From an uncultured Ruminococcus sp. (GTDB lineage: Bacteria > Bacillota > Clostridia > Oscillospirales > Ruminococcaceae), in NCBI GenBank assembly GCA_900545285.1, contig UQYK01000019.1, positions 1 through 34,849 of the forward strand: a stretch of DNA of 34,849 bases. The letters run 5' to 3'. Below the pieces are notes generated by a model that saw only the letters and a program-made list of their open reading frames with translations, made no database searches and was not told where the DNA came from. A program made the translations under genes and the position numbers. This document shows, piece after piece, positions 7,376-15,645 of the stretch. Positions within the stretch are counted from its first letter, which is position 1, and the number at the start of each line of letters is the position of its first letter.

Positions 7376-9439
7376 ATGCAGAAATTTTGGAAACGCATCA
7401 GCAGCATTGGCGTAGCTGCTGCACTCTGTGTCGGAATGGCACAAAGCATCCCGTCTTCCGTGCTGGCGGCTGACGGAACACCGCTTTTCACTTCCGAATG
7501 TGAGGATTTAACGCTGGAACACGATGCACAGGTTGCAACCGATGTATACGGAACTCAGTATCCGGGCTACACCGGTGACGGTTTTGTATGGGTTACCAGT
7601 GCCGGTACCATGAGCTTTACAGTTGATGCTCCGGAAACCGGTATGTATCGCCTGATGACACGCTGCATTATGTATCTGGGCAGCACTTCCAACGATATTC
7701 GTGAAGCGCAGGTTACTGTCACACGTTCCGATGAAAGCAAATCTACTAAAACTGTAAAGATTGCGCACACAGACGACTGGAACGATTTTAACTGGGGCGA
7801 TTTGAAGCTGACAAAGGGTGAAAATACCATCACTTTCGGCGGCGGCTGGGGCTATTGTCTGTATGACAACATGACACTGGCAAAGACACCGAAGCCGGAA
7901 TATTCCAACGCAACAGATACTCCGATAGATCCTAAGGCAACGAAGGAAGCCCGTGCCCTGATGTCCTACCTCAAGAGCGTATACGGTTCTCACATCATTT
8001 CCGGCCAGCAGGAAATCTACGGCGGCGGTCATGATAACAATTCTGAACTGGAATTTGATTATATCAAAGAAAAAACCGGAAAGCTGCCGGCAATCCGCGG
8101 CTTCGACTTTATGAACTACAACCCGCTGTACGGCTGGGATGATGGCACATCGGAGCGTACCATTGCATGGGCAAAGGATCGCAATGGTATTGTAACTGCG
8201 TCCTGGCACATCAATGTTCCGATTGACTTTGACAACTATACACTGGGTGATATCGTAGACTGGAAGAAATGCACCTATCAAAACTATCAGAAGTCTAACA
8301 GCACCTTCAATACTGCAAATGCAATCAAGGAAGGCACAAAGGAATACGAATACTTCCAGGAAGCTATGAAGGATTTGGCAGAGCAGCTGCAAAAGCTCCA
8401 GGATGCAAATGTCCCGATTATTTTCCGTCCGCTGCATGAAGCGCAGGGCAACGAAGGTAACTACAGCGACGGCACTTCCTGGTTCTGGTGGGGCGACCGC
8501 GGCGCAGAAGTATACAAGGAACTGTGGAAGCTTCTGTACACCACGCTGACCGAAGAATATGGTCTCCACAATATCATCTGGGAATACAACAGCTACAACT
8601 ACGCAAACTCTGACACATGGTATCCGGGCGATGATTATGTAGATATCGTGGCATATGACAAATACAACTGCGAAAACAACCGGGATGATGGTTTAAGCCC
8701 TGGCACACCAAACCTGAGCGCCATTTCTCCGATCTTCAATTATCTGTATGAACTGACAAACGGAAAGAAAATGGTAGCTATGGCCGAAAATGACTCTATT
8801 CCGTCCGAGGAAAACATGGTCATTGAAAATGCTGGCTGGCTGTACTTCTGCCCGTGGTATGGAGATCATCTGATGTCCAGCCAGTATAACGATCCGGATG
8901 ATCTGAAAAAAATGTACACCAGTGACTATTGCATTACACTGGACGAGCTGCCGGCAGACCTCTACTCCAATGCTGACGTTCCGGTAGTAACAACCACTAC
9001 CGTATCTACAATTGCAACAACTGATGTGACTTCGGAAACAACCGTATCGGAAACTGTAACTTCTTCAGAAACTGTTACTTCTTCTGACGTTACTGCAACT
9101 ACCACTACCACAAAAACCGATACTACAGCTTCTGCTCCGGAAACAGATACTACAACAACTACCACCACAGGAATTACAACAACGACGACGACTACCGGAA
9201 GCACAGAAGAGCCAGCTCCAGGAGATACCCTCTATGGCGATGTCAACCTGGACGGACAAATTGAACTGGTAGACGCTGTTATCCTGAATAAGAAGGTAGC
9301 AGACGTTGTCACACTGGGTGATGCAGCAAGCAAAAATGCAGACTGCAATGCAGATGGTGAAGTCAACGGAAGCGATGCAATTACACTTCTGAAATTCCTG
9401 GTGCAGATTGTGGATACACTCCCCCACACCGAAGGTTAA
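7376..9439 (+). CDS. Secreted GH26 glycoside hydrolase (beta-mannanase type) with type I dockerin
   Basis: Extracellular enzyme of 687 residues, probably an endo-beta-1,4-mannanase assembled into a cellulosome. Order: signal peptide (about 1-32, cleavage near VLAA); a beta-sandwich carbohydrate-binding module resembling CBM35/CBM6 (about 36-170); GH26 catalytic domain (about 190-530); Thr/Val/Ser-rich linker (about 536-612); dockerin (about 618-683). The acid/base Glu is E355 in RPLHEAQG and the nucleophile is E471 in AMAENDS, matching GH26 spacing. The dockerin has two calcium-loop repeats, GDVNLDGQIELVDAVILNKK and NADCNADGEVNGSDAITLLK. It stands alone, with no scaffoldin or other carbohydrase genes nearby. 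Mannanase is the commonest GH26 activity; xylanase or lichenase members exist. Confidence 0.92.
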   Translation: MQKFWKRISSIGVAAALCVGMAQSIPSSVLAADGTPLFTSECEDLTLEHDAQVATDVYGTQYPGYTGDGFVWVTSAGTMSFTVDAPETGMYRLMTRCIMYLGSTSNDIREAQVTVTRSDESKSTKTVKIAHTDDWNDFNWGDLKLTKGENTITFGGGWGYCLYDNMTLAKTPKPEYSNATDTPIDPKATKEARALMSYLKSVYGSHIISGQQEIYGGGHDNNSELEFDYIKEKTGKLPAIRGFDFMNYNPLYGWDDGTSERTIAWAKDRNGIVTASWHINVPIDFDNYTLGDIVDWKKCTYQNYQKSNSTFNTANAIKEGTKEYEYFQEAMKDLAEQLQKLQDANVPIIFRPLHEAQGNEGNYSDGTSWFWWGDRGAEVYKELWKLLYTTLTEEYGLHNIIWEYNSYNYANSDTWYPGDDYVDIVAYDKYNCENNRDDGLSPGTPNLSAISPIFNYLYELTNGKKMVAMAENDSIPSEENMVIENAGWLYFCPWYGDHLMSSQYNDPDDLKKMYTSDYCITLDELPADLYSNADVPVVTTTTVSTIATTDVTSETTVSETVTSSETVTSSDVTATTTTTKTDTTASAPETDTTTTTTTGITTTTTTTGSTEEPAPGDTLYGDVNLDGQIELVDAVILNKKVADVVTLGDAASKNADCNADGEVNGSDAITLLKFLVQIVDTLPHTEG

Positions 9440-9463
9440 GCAGAACACACATTTCTATACAAT

Positions 9464-9500
9464 AAAAAGGTGGACACGATTTGTGGTGTCCACCTTTTTT
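9464..9500. terminator. Bidirectional terminator between GH26 and spoIIID
   Basis: Stem GGTGGACAC (9469-9477) with GTGTCCACC (9486-9494), extended by an A5 run on the left and a T6 run on the right; serves the convergent GH26 and spoIIID genes. Confidence 0.9.
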
Positions 9501-9506
9501 ATTGCT

Positions 9507-9815
9507 TTATGCTTCGGCTGCTGTTTGATTCGCTGTGTATGGTTCCATTCGCTGCTCCTCCTGCATCCGGCGCAGCTCATATTTTCGTTTGGTGGCCATG
9601 CCACCGCGAATGTGCCGTTCCTGTTTGTTTTGCTCTAAAATTTCTTTTACCTGTGCATACAGATCCGGCTGTAATTGTTCCAGTCTCTCACTGACATCTT
9701 TATGTACTGTACTTTTGGATACGCCAAACCATTCGGCTGCTGCACGAACCGTTGCTTTCTGCCGTACAATGTATTCGCCAAGAATAACAGCGCGTGCTTC
9801 GGGCTGATCTTTCAT
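9507..9815 (-). CDS. spoIIID: Stage III sporulation transcriptional regulator SpoIIID
   Basis: Small DNA-binding protein of 102 residues that in Bacillus and Clostridia switches mother-cell gene expression during sporulation. It is recognised by GEYIV near the start, the helix-turn-helix FGVSKSTVHKDV, the segment PDLYAQVKEIL and the RHIRGGMATKRKYE tail, which closely follow the Bacillus protein from memory. It is about 10-20 residues longer at the C-terminus than typical. ATG at 9815 with GGAG 9 nt upstream. The expected sigma-E promoter is not clear; CATATGCT in the upstream region is only a weak -10 match. It is good evidence that the organism can sporulate. Confidence 0.93.
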   Translation of the reverse strand: MKDQPEARAVILGEYIVRQKATVRAAAEWFGVSKSTVHKDVSERLEQLQPDLYAQVKEILEQNKQERHIRGGMATKRKYELRRMQEEQRMEPYTANQTAAEA

Positions 9816-10028
9816 AGTGTCTCACTCCAGTTATGAAATATTTGTACAGCATATGCGGTATCTTTGGAAATGAGAACCGGAACACACTCCTGTAAAAATG
9901 AAAGTGCATGTTTTTCCAGCTAAATCTCACATTCCCCCACAGCATCCAAACAAGCACAAAAAAGATTTCATATAGATTTTATCTCCTGTTTATCCAGTCA
10001 AACCGTGGGAAAACTTTCCGGAAAAACA
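9816..10028. other. Divergent intergenic region spoIIID / uppP
   Basis: The stretch holds the spoIIID RBS and, presumably, its sporulation-sigma-factor promoter on the minus strand. I see no gene, terminator or clear consensus promoter here apart from the uppP promoter that begins at 10029. Confidence 0.4.
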
Positions 10029-10057
10029 TTGACGGAAGAAAAAATATATGTTACAAT
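10029..10057 (+). promoter_or_regulatory. Promoter of uppP with downstream direct repeat
   Basis: TTGACG (10029-10034), 17-bp spacer, TACAAT (10052-10057), with an extended -10 TGT (10049-10051). Downstream, AACACGGT occurs twice (10060-10067 and 10080-10087, a 20-bp period), and CAGAAA/TTTCTG (10076-10081 with 10089-10094) can form a hairpin around the second copy. The repeat could be a regulator site; this is speculative. Confidence 0.72.
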
Positions 10058-10122
10058 AGAACACGGTGATTCCATCAGAAACACGGTATTTCTGAAACAA
10101 CAAAGAAAGGGTTTTGGTACAT

Positions 10123-10989
10123 ATGATCTGGGAACTCATAAAATCTCTGATATTTGGTATTGTGGAGGGCATTACAGAATGGCTTCCCATCAGCAGCACT
10201 GGTCACTTGATTCTGCTGGATGAATTTTTAAAGCTGGACGCTACGGATAACTTCAAGGAAATGTTCGATGTTGTCATTCAGCTGGGCGCAATTCTGGCCG
10301 TTGTAGTCATCTACTGGCATAAACTGTGGCCGTTTGGAAAGAAAAACAACCCCAAGCCGCTGACGCAAAACGGATTTGGTGCCTGTGTCAAAAAGGACAT
10401 TCTCCAGATGTGGTGCAAGGTTATCGTTGCCACAGTTCCGGCCGCAGTAATTGGCATGCTGCTGGATGACTGGAGCCAGGCACATCTGTACAATGCCTGG
10501 ACAGTTGCAATCATGCTGATTCTGTTTGGTGTTGCGTTTATCTGGATTGAAAAATGGCACAAGAATCAAAAACCGAAAATGAACAGTATCGCTTCCCTGC
10601 GCTACAACACGGTATTAATGATTGGCGTCTTCCAGGTAATTGCAGCAATCTTCCCCGGCACTTCCCGTTCCGGCGCAACGATTGTCGGCGCACTTCTGCT
10701 GGGCGTCTCCCGTACAACGGCGGCAGAATTCACCTTCTTCCTGGCTGTGCCGGTAATGTTCGGCGCAAGCCTGTTAAAGCTGGTAAAATGCGGCTTACCT
10801 GCAACTGGAATGGAAACGGCAATGCTCCTGATCGGCATGATTTCCGCTTTCCTGGTTTCTGTCTTTGTCATTCGCTTCCTCATGAATTACATCAAAAAGC
10901 ATGATTTTACCGTATTTGGATGGTATCGAATCGTGCTGGGTCTGCTGGTTTTGATCGGCGGCTTTACCGGAATGATCGGAAAAAATTAA
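10123..10989 (+). CDS. uppP: Undecaprenyl-diphosphatase UppP (BacA family)
   Basis: Membrane enzyme of 288 residues that dephosphorylates undecaprenyl diphosphate to recycle the lipid carrier of cell-wall synthesis; overexpression of family members gives bacitracin resistance. Family motifs are plain: GIVEGITEWLPISSTGHL at the N-terminus, carrying the conserved Glu-rich and SSTGH motifs, and FPGTSRSGATIVGALLLG in the middle. I prefer ATG at 10123 with AAAGGG (10106-10111) 11 nt upstream; a TTG at 10114 is in frame but only 2 nt from that RBS. It is a single-gene unit with its own promoter and a strong terminator. Confidence 0.93.
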   Translation: MIWELIKSLIFGIVEGITEWLPISSTGHLILLDEFLKLDATDNFKEMFDVVIQLGAILAVVVIYWHKLWPFGKKNNPKPLTQNGFGACVKKDILQMWCKVIVATVPAAVIGMLLDDWSQAHLYNAWTVAIMLILFGVAFIWIEKWHKNQKPKMNSIASLRYNTVLMIGVFQVIAAIFPGTSRSGATIVGALLLGVSRTTAAEFTFFLAVPVMFGASLLKLVKCGLPATGMETAMLLIGMISAFLVSVFVIRFLMNYIKKHDFTVFGWYRIVLGLLVLIGGFTGMIGKN

Positions 10990-11003
10990 ATTCTCTATTA
11001 TAC

Positions 11004-11043
11004 AAAAGGCACTCCTGTAAAATACATACAGGAGTGCCTTTTT
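11004..11043. terminator. Bidirectional terminator between uppP and the P-type ATPase
   Basis: Perfect 16-bp stem AAAAGGCACTCCTGTA (11004-11019) with TACAGGAGTGCCTTTT (11027-11042), 7-nt loop, A- and T-runs at the two feet. Confidence 0.92.
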
Positions 11044-11081
11044 CTTATCCATGTGTGTTAGAGTCCACTATGTGTATCAAC

Positions 11082-13691
11082 TCACTTCGACTTTCGAACA
11101 GCGCAGACAATTGCCTTTACCAGCTGAACCAGAAGCATAGATCCGAAACTAAATCCATAAATTGCGCCAATCAACAGACCAGACATCCCATTTTCAATCT
11201 GGAACAGATTGTGCAACGCCGGAATCCAGAGAACGGCATTGATCAGCAGCATGCCAGCCAGGAATGCCAGAATGGTAAACTTGTTGTTCCAGAGCCGTTT
11301 GGAGAACAGAACAGGCTTATCTGCCTTACAGCTAAATCCATGGAACAGCCGCGCCATACACAATGTAGCAAAAGCCATTGTCATTGCTGCGCCGGCATTG
11401 TGCGCACCCTGATAAAAATAGCCCAACAAAAATGCACTGATTGTGGCAAGACTGATGATCACACCAGAATAGCCTGTTTTTATCAGAAAATCCTTTGTCA
11501 GAATCGATTCACCAGCCGGACGAGGTTTGCATTTCATGACATCCTCGGAATGCGGCTCTAATCCCAATGCAATTGCCGGAAGGGAATCCGTCAGCAGGTT
11601 GATAAACAGCAAATGAATGGGTGCAAACGGCACCGGAAGCCCTGCCAGAGAGCAAAACAGAACGGTAATAATTCCGGCCAGGTTTCCGGAAAGCAGGAAC
11701 AGAATCGCCTTTTTGATATTCTCATAAATATTTCTGCCGTTCTTAACTGCCTTTACAATTGTAGCGAAGTTATCATCGGTCAGAATCATAGCAGCCGCAT
11801 CCTTGGCCACCTCCGTACCAGTGATACCCATGGCCACACCCACATCTGCCTGCTTGAGGGCCGGGGCATCATTGACACCGTCCCCTGTCATGGCAACAAT
11901 ATTATCCCGGTGCTGCCATGCGCGTACAATCCGAATCTTGTGTTCCGGTGTAACACGGGCATATACCGATTTATCTGCCACAAAGTCTATCAGTTGTTCA
12001 TCAGTGTACGCATCCAGCTGTGCGCCTTCTACAGCCTCCTCCGGCCGTTCCAGAATGCCGATTTCCTTTGCAATCGCAGATGCTGTTACAATATGATCCC
12101 CAGTGATCATAACTGGCTTGATTCCAGCCGATTTACATTCTGCAACTGCCTGTTTGGATTCTACACGAGGCGGATCCATCTCGGCAATCAGTCCCAAATA
12201 GGTCAGGTCATTTTCGTCCTCAACGCTCAGCGTATCACCGGAAAACGGCTTTGCCGCAAAACAGAGTACACGCAGACCTTGTTTCGACAATTCTTCCACC
12301 TGTTCCACAATTTCCTGCTTCTCTGCATCAGAACATGTCATGCGGTTCAGCAACACGTCTGTTGCACCCTTGGTGTACATTTTCTGCACATCACCGTGCT
12401 GGTTCAGAGTAGACATCAGCTTGCGGTCGGAGTCAAAGGGAATCTCACTGATGCGGGCATGTTCCCCACGCATTTTCTCATCGGACAGCCCGCAGTTCTG
12501 GGCAAACCGCACCAGAGCCGTTTCCGTCGGGTCACCGATCTCGGTGCCGTCCTGACATGTGGCATCACTGCACAGCACGGAAGCCAGAATCAGCTCCTGT
12601 TCCTCCGGATTTTCCGGACTGACATCTTCGGCGGCAATGATATGATCCTGCACCACGATTTTCCGGACGGTCATCTTGTTCTGTGTCAGGGTACCGGTTT
12701 TATCCGAACAGATAACGGAGACAGAACCCAAGCCTTCTACTGCCTGTAATTTCCGCATAATCGCGTGTTCCTGGGACATTTTTTGTGTACCGAAGGAAAG
12801 GACAATGGTAACAATAGAACTCAGCGCCTCCGGAATCGCTGCAACTGCCAGAGCAATGGCAAACATCAGGGAATCCATAACTGCACTGAAATTGATCACA
12901 TCAACGCGAATCATGCTCAGCACGAACACCAGTGCACAGACGATCATGATACCGATAGAAAGCCGCTTGCCGAACTGGTCCAGTGTGATTTGCAGCGGTG
13001 TCTTTCGGGCTTCTGCATTTTGAATCAGTGCGGCAATCTTGCCCACCTCTGTCTGCATGCCGATATCTGTTACCACCATAGCGCCGCGGCCGTATGTGAC
13101 AAATCCGCCGGAATACACCATATTTTTTCGTTCCGCCAGCGGCACTTCTGCTGCAATGGAATCCATGGATTTTTCCACGTTGGTGCTCTCCCCTGTGAGT
13201 GCGCTCTCATTGGTTTGCAGAGAGGCACAATCGATCAGCCGACCGTCTGCCGGAATCTGATCACCTGCTTCCAACAAGACAATGTCTCCCACCGTAACTT
13301 CTTCCGCCGGCAGCACTGTCGTCTGTCCATCCCGCATTACCTTTGCAGTAGGAGAAGACAGCTTTTTCAAATTGGAAAGGGATTTTTCTGCCTTCACTGT
13401 CTGCACAGTTCCCAGGATCGCGTTCATGGTAATAACCGCAATAATGACAATAAAGCTTTCCAAATCACCGGTAAATGCGGAAATCAGCGCCGCAATAATC
13501 AGAATGATTACCAGAAAATCCTTAAATTGCTCCAGAAAGATCATCCATACAGGCGTTTTCTTTCCTTCTGCGATGGCATTTTTTCCGTACTGCTCTGCAT
13601 GTTTTTTGGCGGTTTCACCAGAAAGTCCGTCTGGACATGTGTTCAGCTCTGCATAAATTTCCTCTGGTGTTTGACGATAACGCTCTTTCAT
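11082..13691 (-). CDS. P2-type cation-transporting ATPase, likely Mn2+ (or Ca2+/Mn2+) exporter
   Basis: Membrane P-type ATPase of 869 residues. Order: cytoplasmic N-terminal domain; actuator domain with TGES (166-169); PEAL in helix M4 (287-290); phosphorylation site DKTGTLT with D330; nucleotide-binding TKGA; hinge TGDGVNDAPAL; M6 with FINLLTDSLPA. By sequence alone it would be called a calcium-transporting ATPase (PMR1/SERCA-like). However, its leader carries a yybP-ykoY (manganese) riboswitch, and riboswitch-controlled relatives in lactic acid bacteria export Mn2+, so Mn2+ efflux is the better guess. The start is chosen as ATG 13691, 11 nt after AAAGGA; GTG at 13697 is an alternative. Ion specificity is not proven by the residues seen. 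Confidence 0.87.
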   Translation of the reverse strand: MKERYRQTPEEIYAELNTCPDGLSGETAKKHAEQYGKNAIAEGKKTPVWMIFLEQFKDFLVIILIIAALISAFTGDLESFIVIIAVITMNAILGTVQTVKAEKSLSNLKKLSSPTAKVMRDGQTTVLPAEEVTVGDIVLLEAGDQIPADGRLIDCASLQTNESALTGESTNVEKSMDSIAAEVPLAERKNMVYSGGFVTYGRGAMVVTDIGMQTEVGKIAALIQNAEARKTPLQITLDQFGKRLSIGIMIVCALVFVLSMIRVDVINFSAVMDSLMFAIALAVAAIPEALSSIVTIVLSFGTQKMSQEHAIMRKLQAVEGLGSVSVICSDKTGTLTQNKMTVRKIVVQDHIIAAEDVSPENPEEQELILASVLCSDATCQDGTEIGDPTETALVRFAQNCGLSDEKMRGEHARISEIPFDSDRKLMSTLNQHGDVQKMYTKGATDVLLNRMTCSDAEKQEIVEQVEELSKQGLRVLCFAAKPFSGDTLSVEDENDLTYLGLIAEMDPPRVESKQAVAECKSAGIKPVMITGDHIVTASAIAKEIGILERPEEAVEGAQLDAYTDEQLIDFVADKSVYARVTPEHKIRIVRAWQHRDNIVAMTGDGVNDAPALKQADVGVAMGITGTEVAKDAAAMILTDDNFATIVKAVKNGRNIYENIKKAILFLLSGNLAGIITVLFCSLAGLPVPFAPIHLLFINLLTDSLPAIALGLEPHSEDVMKCKPRPAGESILTKDFLIKTGYSGVIISLATISAFLLGYFYQGAHNAGAAMTMAFATLCMARLFHGFSCKADKPVLFSKRLWNNKFTILAFLAGMLLINAVLWIPALHNLFQIENGMSGLLIGAIYGFSFGSMLLVQLVKAIVCAVRKSK

Positions 13692-13742
13692 ACACACAAC
13701 ATTCCTTTCTTTTCGTAGCATAAACTGCGTCTGATGCACAAT

Positions 13743-13900
13743 AAAACAGAAAACGGCGAGACCTTACGGAACCGACAGCTATTCTGTCAAACGTGCTCCG
13801 TAAAAGTCTCGCCGTTTAGATATGAAGCGGGTTATGATCTCATAACCGTACTGACGCCGCATAAACAAAGAAATCCTCTTTGCCAGCTACTCTCTTTTAC
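13743..13900 (-). ncRNA. yybP-ykoY (Mn2+) riboswitch with terminator expression platform
   Basis: Reading the minus strand from the start site near 13901: GAGAGTAGC (13894-13886) matches the conserved L1 strand; a P2 hairpin TCTTTG/CAAAGA context follows (13866-13882); CGTCAGTACGG (13856-13846) matches the conserved L3 motif; P3 is GGTTATGA/TCATAACC (13830-13847); and CATATC (13824-13819) is the conserved closing strand. Immediately downstream is a three-tier terminator: 12 bp (13751-13762 with 13806-13817), TACGGA/TCCGTA (13765-13770 with 13797-13802) and GACAG/CTGTC (13774-13778 with 13784-13788), then a U-rich tail. GTAAAAG at the RNA 5' end (13900-13894) is complementary to CTTTTAC (13806-13800) inside the terminator, a candidate antiterminator. 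The family switches expression on when Mn2+ binds. Confidence 0.85.
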
Positions 13901-13907
13901 TTTTATT

Positions 13908-13936
13908 ATTATACCCAATTCAAGAACATTTGTCAA
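13908..13936 (-). promoter_or_regulatory. Sigma-A promoter of the riboswitch-ATPase unit
   Basis: Minus-strand TTGACA (13931-13936), 17-bp spacer, TATAAT (13908-13913): perfect consensus. The predicted start near 13901 falls exactly at the 5' end of the riboswitch aptamer. Confidence 0.88.
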
Positions 13937-13961
13937 GTAAAAATGAAAAAATTCACAAACT

Positions 13962-13998
13962 AAAATCGGCGGTACATCTTTAGTACCGCCGATTTTTT
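13962..13998 (-). terminator. Terminator of the fumC-hdr-flx-frd operon
   Basis: Perfect 14-bp stem AAAATCGGCGGTAC (13962-13975) with GTACCGCCGATTTT (13983-13996), 7-nt loop, 31 nt past the frdA stop codon. Runs of A and T at both feet make it potentially bidirectional. Confidence 0.88.
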
Positions 13999-14028
13999 GT
14001 TATAGAATTACTGCATTACAGCAAGCAA

Positions 14029-15630
14029 TTAGTCATTTACCTTGCGCGCATAATCCGGCAGAAGCATCGGAGAAACAGTATCCGGATGAATACCAGCATC
14101 TTCCAGCTCTTTTTCGAACTTTGCAACGTGATCCAGTGTCAGATTGCCAACTTCAACAGTCTTAGCCTTTGCAGCAGCATACTTACCTGCATTACGGCCA
14201 AATACGATAACATCCAACAGAGAGTTACCCATCAGTCTGTTTTCACCGTGTACGCCGCCAGCAGCCTCACCGGCTACAAACAGGTTTTCTACACAGGTCT
14301 GGCTGTCTGTTCCAACCTTAACACCGCCGTTCTGGTAGTGCAGTGTCGGATAGATCAGCATCGGCTGCTTCCGGATATCAATGCCGTATTTCAGGAACAT
14401 TCTCAGCATAGCCGGAATCCGCTTTTCAATAGTGCCTTCGCCGTGGATGATATCAATCATCGGAGCGTCCAGCCATACACCCTGACCACCGGTCGGAGTA
14501 TCCACCTGCTTGCCGCGGCGGCATTCACGAATAACGGTAGATGCGGTTACGTCACGGGTTTCCAGCGGGTTCATGAAGACTTCACCGTCTACATTTACCA
14601 GCTTTGCACCCAGAGAACGAACCTTTTCTGTAACCAGTGCGCCGAAGATCTGTTCCGGGAATGCAGCACCGGTCGGGTGATACTGCAGGGTATACTGTTC
14701 CCGCAGCGGAGCGCCGACACGATAAGCCAGTACCAAACCATCGGCAGTTGCACCGTAGTGGTTTGAAGTCGGGAAGCCCTGGTAGTGCATTCTTCCGGCA
14801 CCGCCGGTAGCAATGATAACTACCTTTGCCTTTGCAATCAGGATTTCGCCGGTTTCCATGTTCTGAAGAACGGCACCGGCACAGTGACCCTTGTCATCCA
14901 GAATCAGTTCAATTGCAGAAGTAAAGTCAACGACCGGAATCTGACGGTTCAGCACTTCGTCACGCAGAGTACGCATGATTTCCGCACCGGAATAGTCCTT
15001 CGCAGCGTGCATTCTCTTCCGGGAAGTACCGCCGCCGTGTGTGGTAATCATGTTGCCTTCTTCGTCCTTGTCGAATTCAACGCCCAGATCCTGGAGCCAC
15101 TCGATGCCGTCCGGAGCCTCGGTAACCAGCTTGTAAACCAGTTCCTTGTCTGCTGCAAAGTGACCGCCGCCGTAGCAATCCAGGAAATGCTGTGCCGGAG
15201 AATCGTTCGGCTTGTCGGCAGCCTGAATGCCGCCCTCTGCCATCATGGTGTTAGCATCGCCGATACGCAGCTTGGTTACGATCATAACCTTTTCGCCGGC
15301 GTTGTCTGCTTCAATTGCAGCAGATGCACCAGAGCCACCGCCGCCGATGATCAGAACGTCTGTTTCATAATCCGGGCAGGACAGATCCGGCAGCTTGTCC
15401 TTCAGACGGCTGTCAGACTGGAGCATTTTTACCAGTTCCTTCGGTGCCTTTTCACCCTTATTCGGGCCAACAGACAGTACATCAAACTGATCCTGACGAT
15501 AGTCCGGGTGATTTTCCCGCAGAACCTGATCCTTTTCCTCTGCGGTCATTCTTCTCGGTTCCATTGCAGCATTTTCTGCACGCTTTGCTTCTACCTTTTT
15601 AATGGATTCCAGCATTTCTTCCGTATACAT
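14029..15630 (-). CDS. frdA: Fumarate reductase flavoprotein subunit (TfrA/FrdA-like), atypical architecture
   Basis: FAD enzyme of 533 residues expected to reduce fumarate to succinate in the cytosol. The Rossmann motif GGGGSG is at 96-101, after about 85 extra N-terminal residues that are absent from ordinary FrdA/SdhA. Active-site blocks are kept: QYHPTG, VTEKVRSLGA, ETRDVTAS and HGENRLMGNSL. The position of the covalent-FAD His (SHT in FrdA) reads ANT with N127, so FAD is probably non-covalent, as in L-aspartate oxidase. Only about 45 residues follow the last FAD block, so the usual C-terminal helical domain is mostly missing. ATG at 15630 has GGGAGG 9-10 nt upstream. Last gene of the operon, 15 nt after frdB. 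A related fumarate/succinate or other enoate specificity is possible. Confidence 0.85.
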   Translation of the reverse strand: MYTEEMLESIKKVEAKRAENAAMEPRRMTAEEKDQVLRENHPDYRQDQFDVLSVGPNKGEKAPKELVKMLQSDSRLKDKLPDLSCPDYETDVLIIGGGGSGASAAIEADNAGEKVMIVTKLRIGDANTMMAEGGIQAADKPNDSPAQHFLDCYGGGHFAADKELVYKLVTEAPDGIEWLQDLGVEFDKDEEGNMITTHGGGTSRKRMHAAKDYSGAEIMRTLRDEVLNRQIPVVDFTSAIELILDDKGHCAGAVLQNMETGEILIAKAKVVIIATGGAGRMHYQGFPTSNHYGATADGLVLAYRVGAPLREQYTLQYHPTGAAFPEQIFGALVTEKVRSLGAKLVNVDGEVFMNPLETRDVTASTVIRECRRGKQVDTPTGGQGVWLDAPMIDIIHGEGTIEKRIPAMLRMFLKYGIDIRKQPMLIYPTLHYQNGGVKVGTDSQTCVENLFVAGEAAGGVHGENRLMGNSLLDVIVFGRNAGKYAAAKAKTVEVGNLTLDHVAKFEKELEDAGIHPDTVSPMLLPDYARKVND

Positions 15631-15645
15631 GATACCGCACCTCCC

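Noticed and set aside
8962..9204. Val-rich frame antisense to the GH26 linker
   Set aside because: It is the reverse complement of the repetitive Thr-codon linker, not a gene.
8962..9230. Repeat array in the Thr-rich stretch
   Set aside because: Degenerate ACA/ACT codon repetition is the linker of the GH26 protein, not a CRISPR or intergenic repeat.
9820..9880. Sigma-E promoter for spoIIID (CATATGCT as -10)
   Set aside because: Only 5 of 8 positions match the remembered consensus and the -35 is poor; not reported as a promoter.
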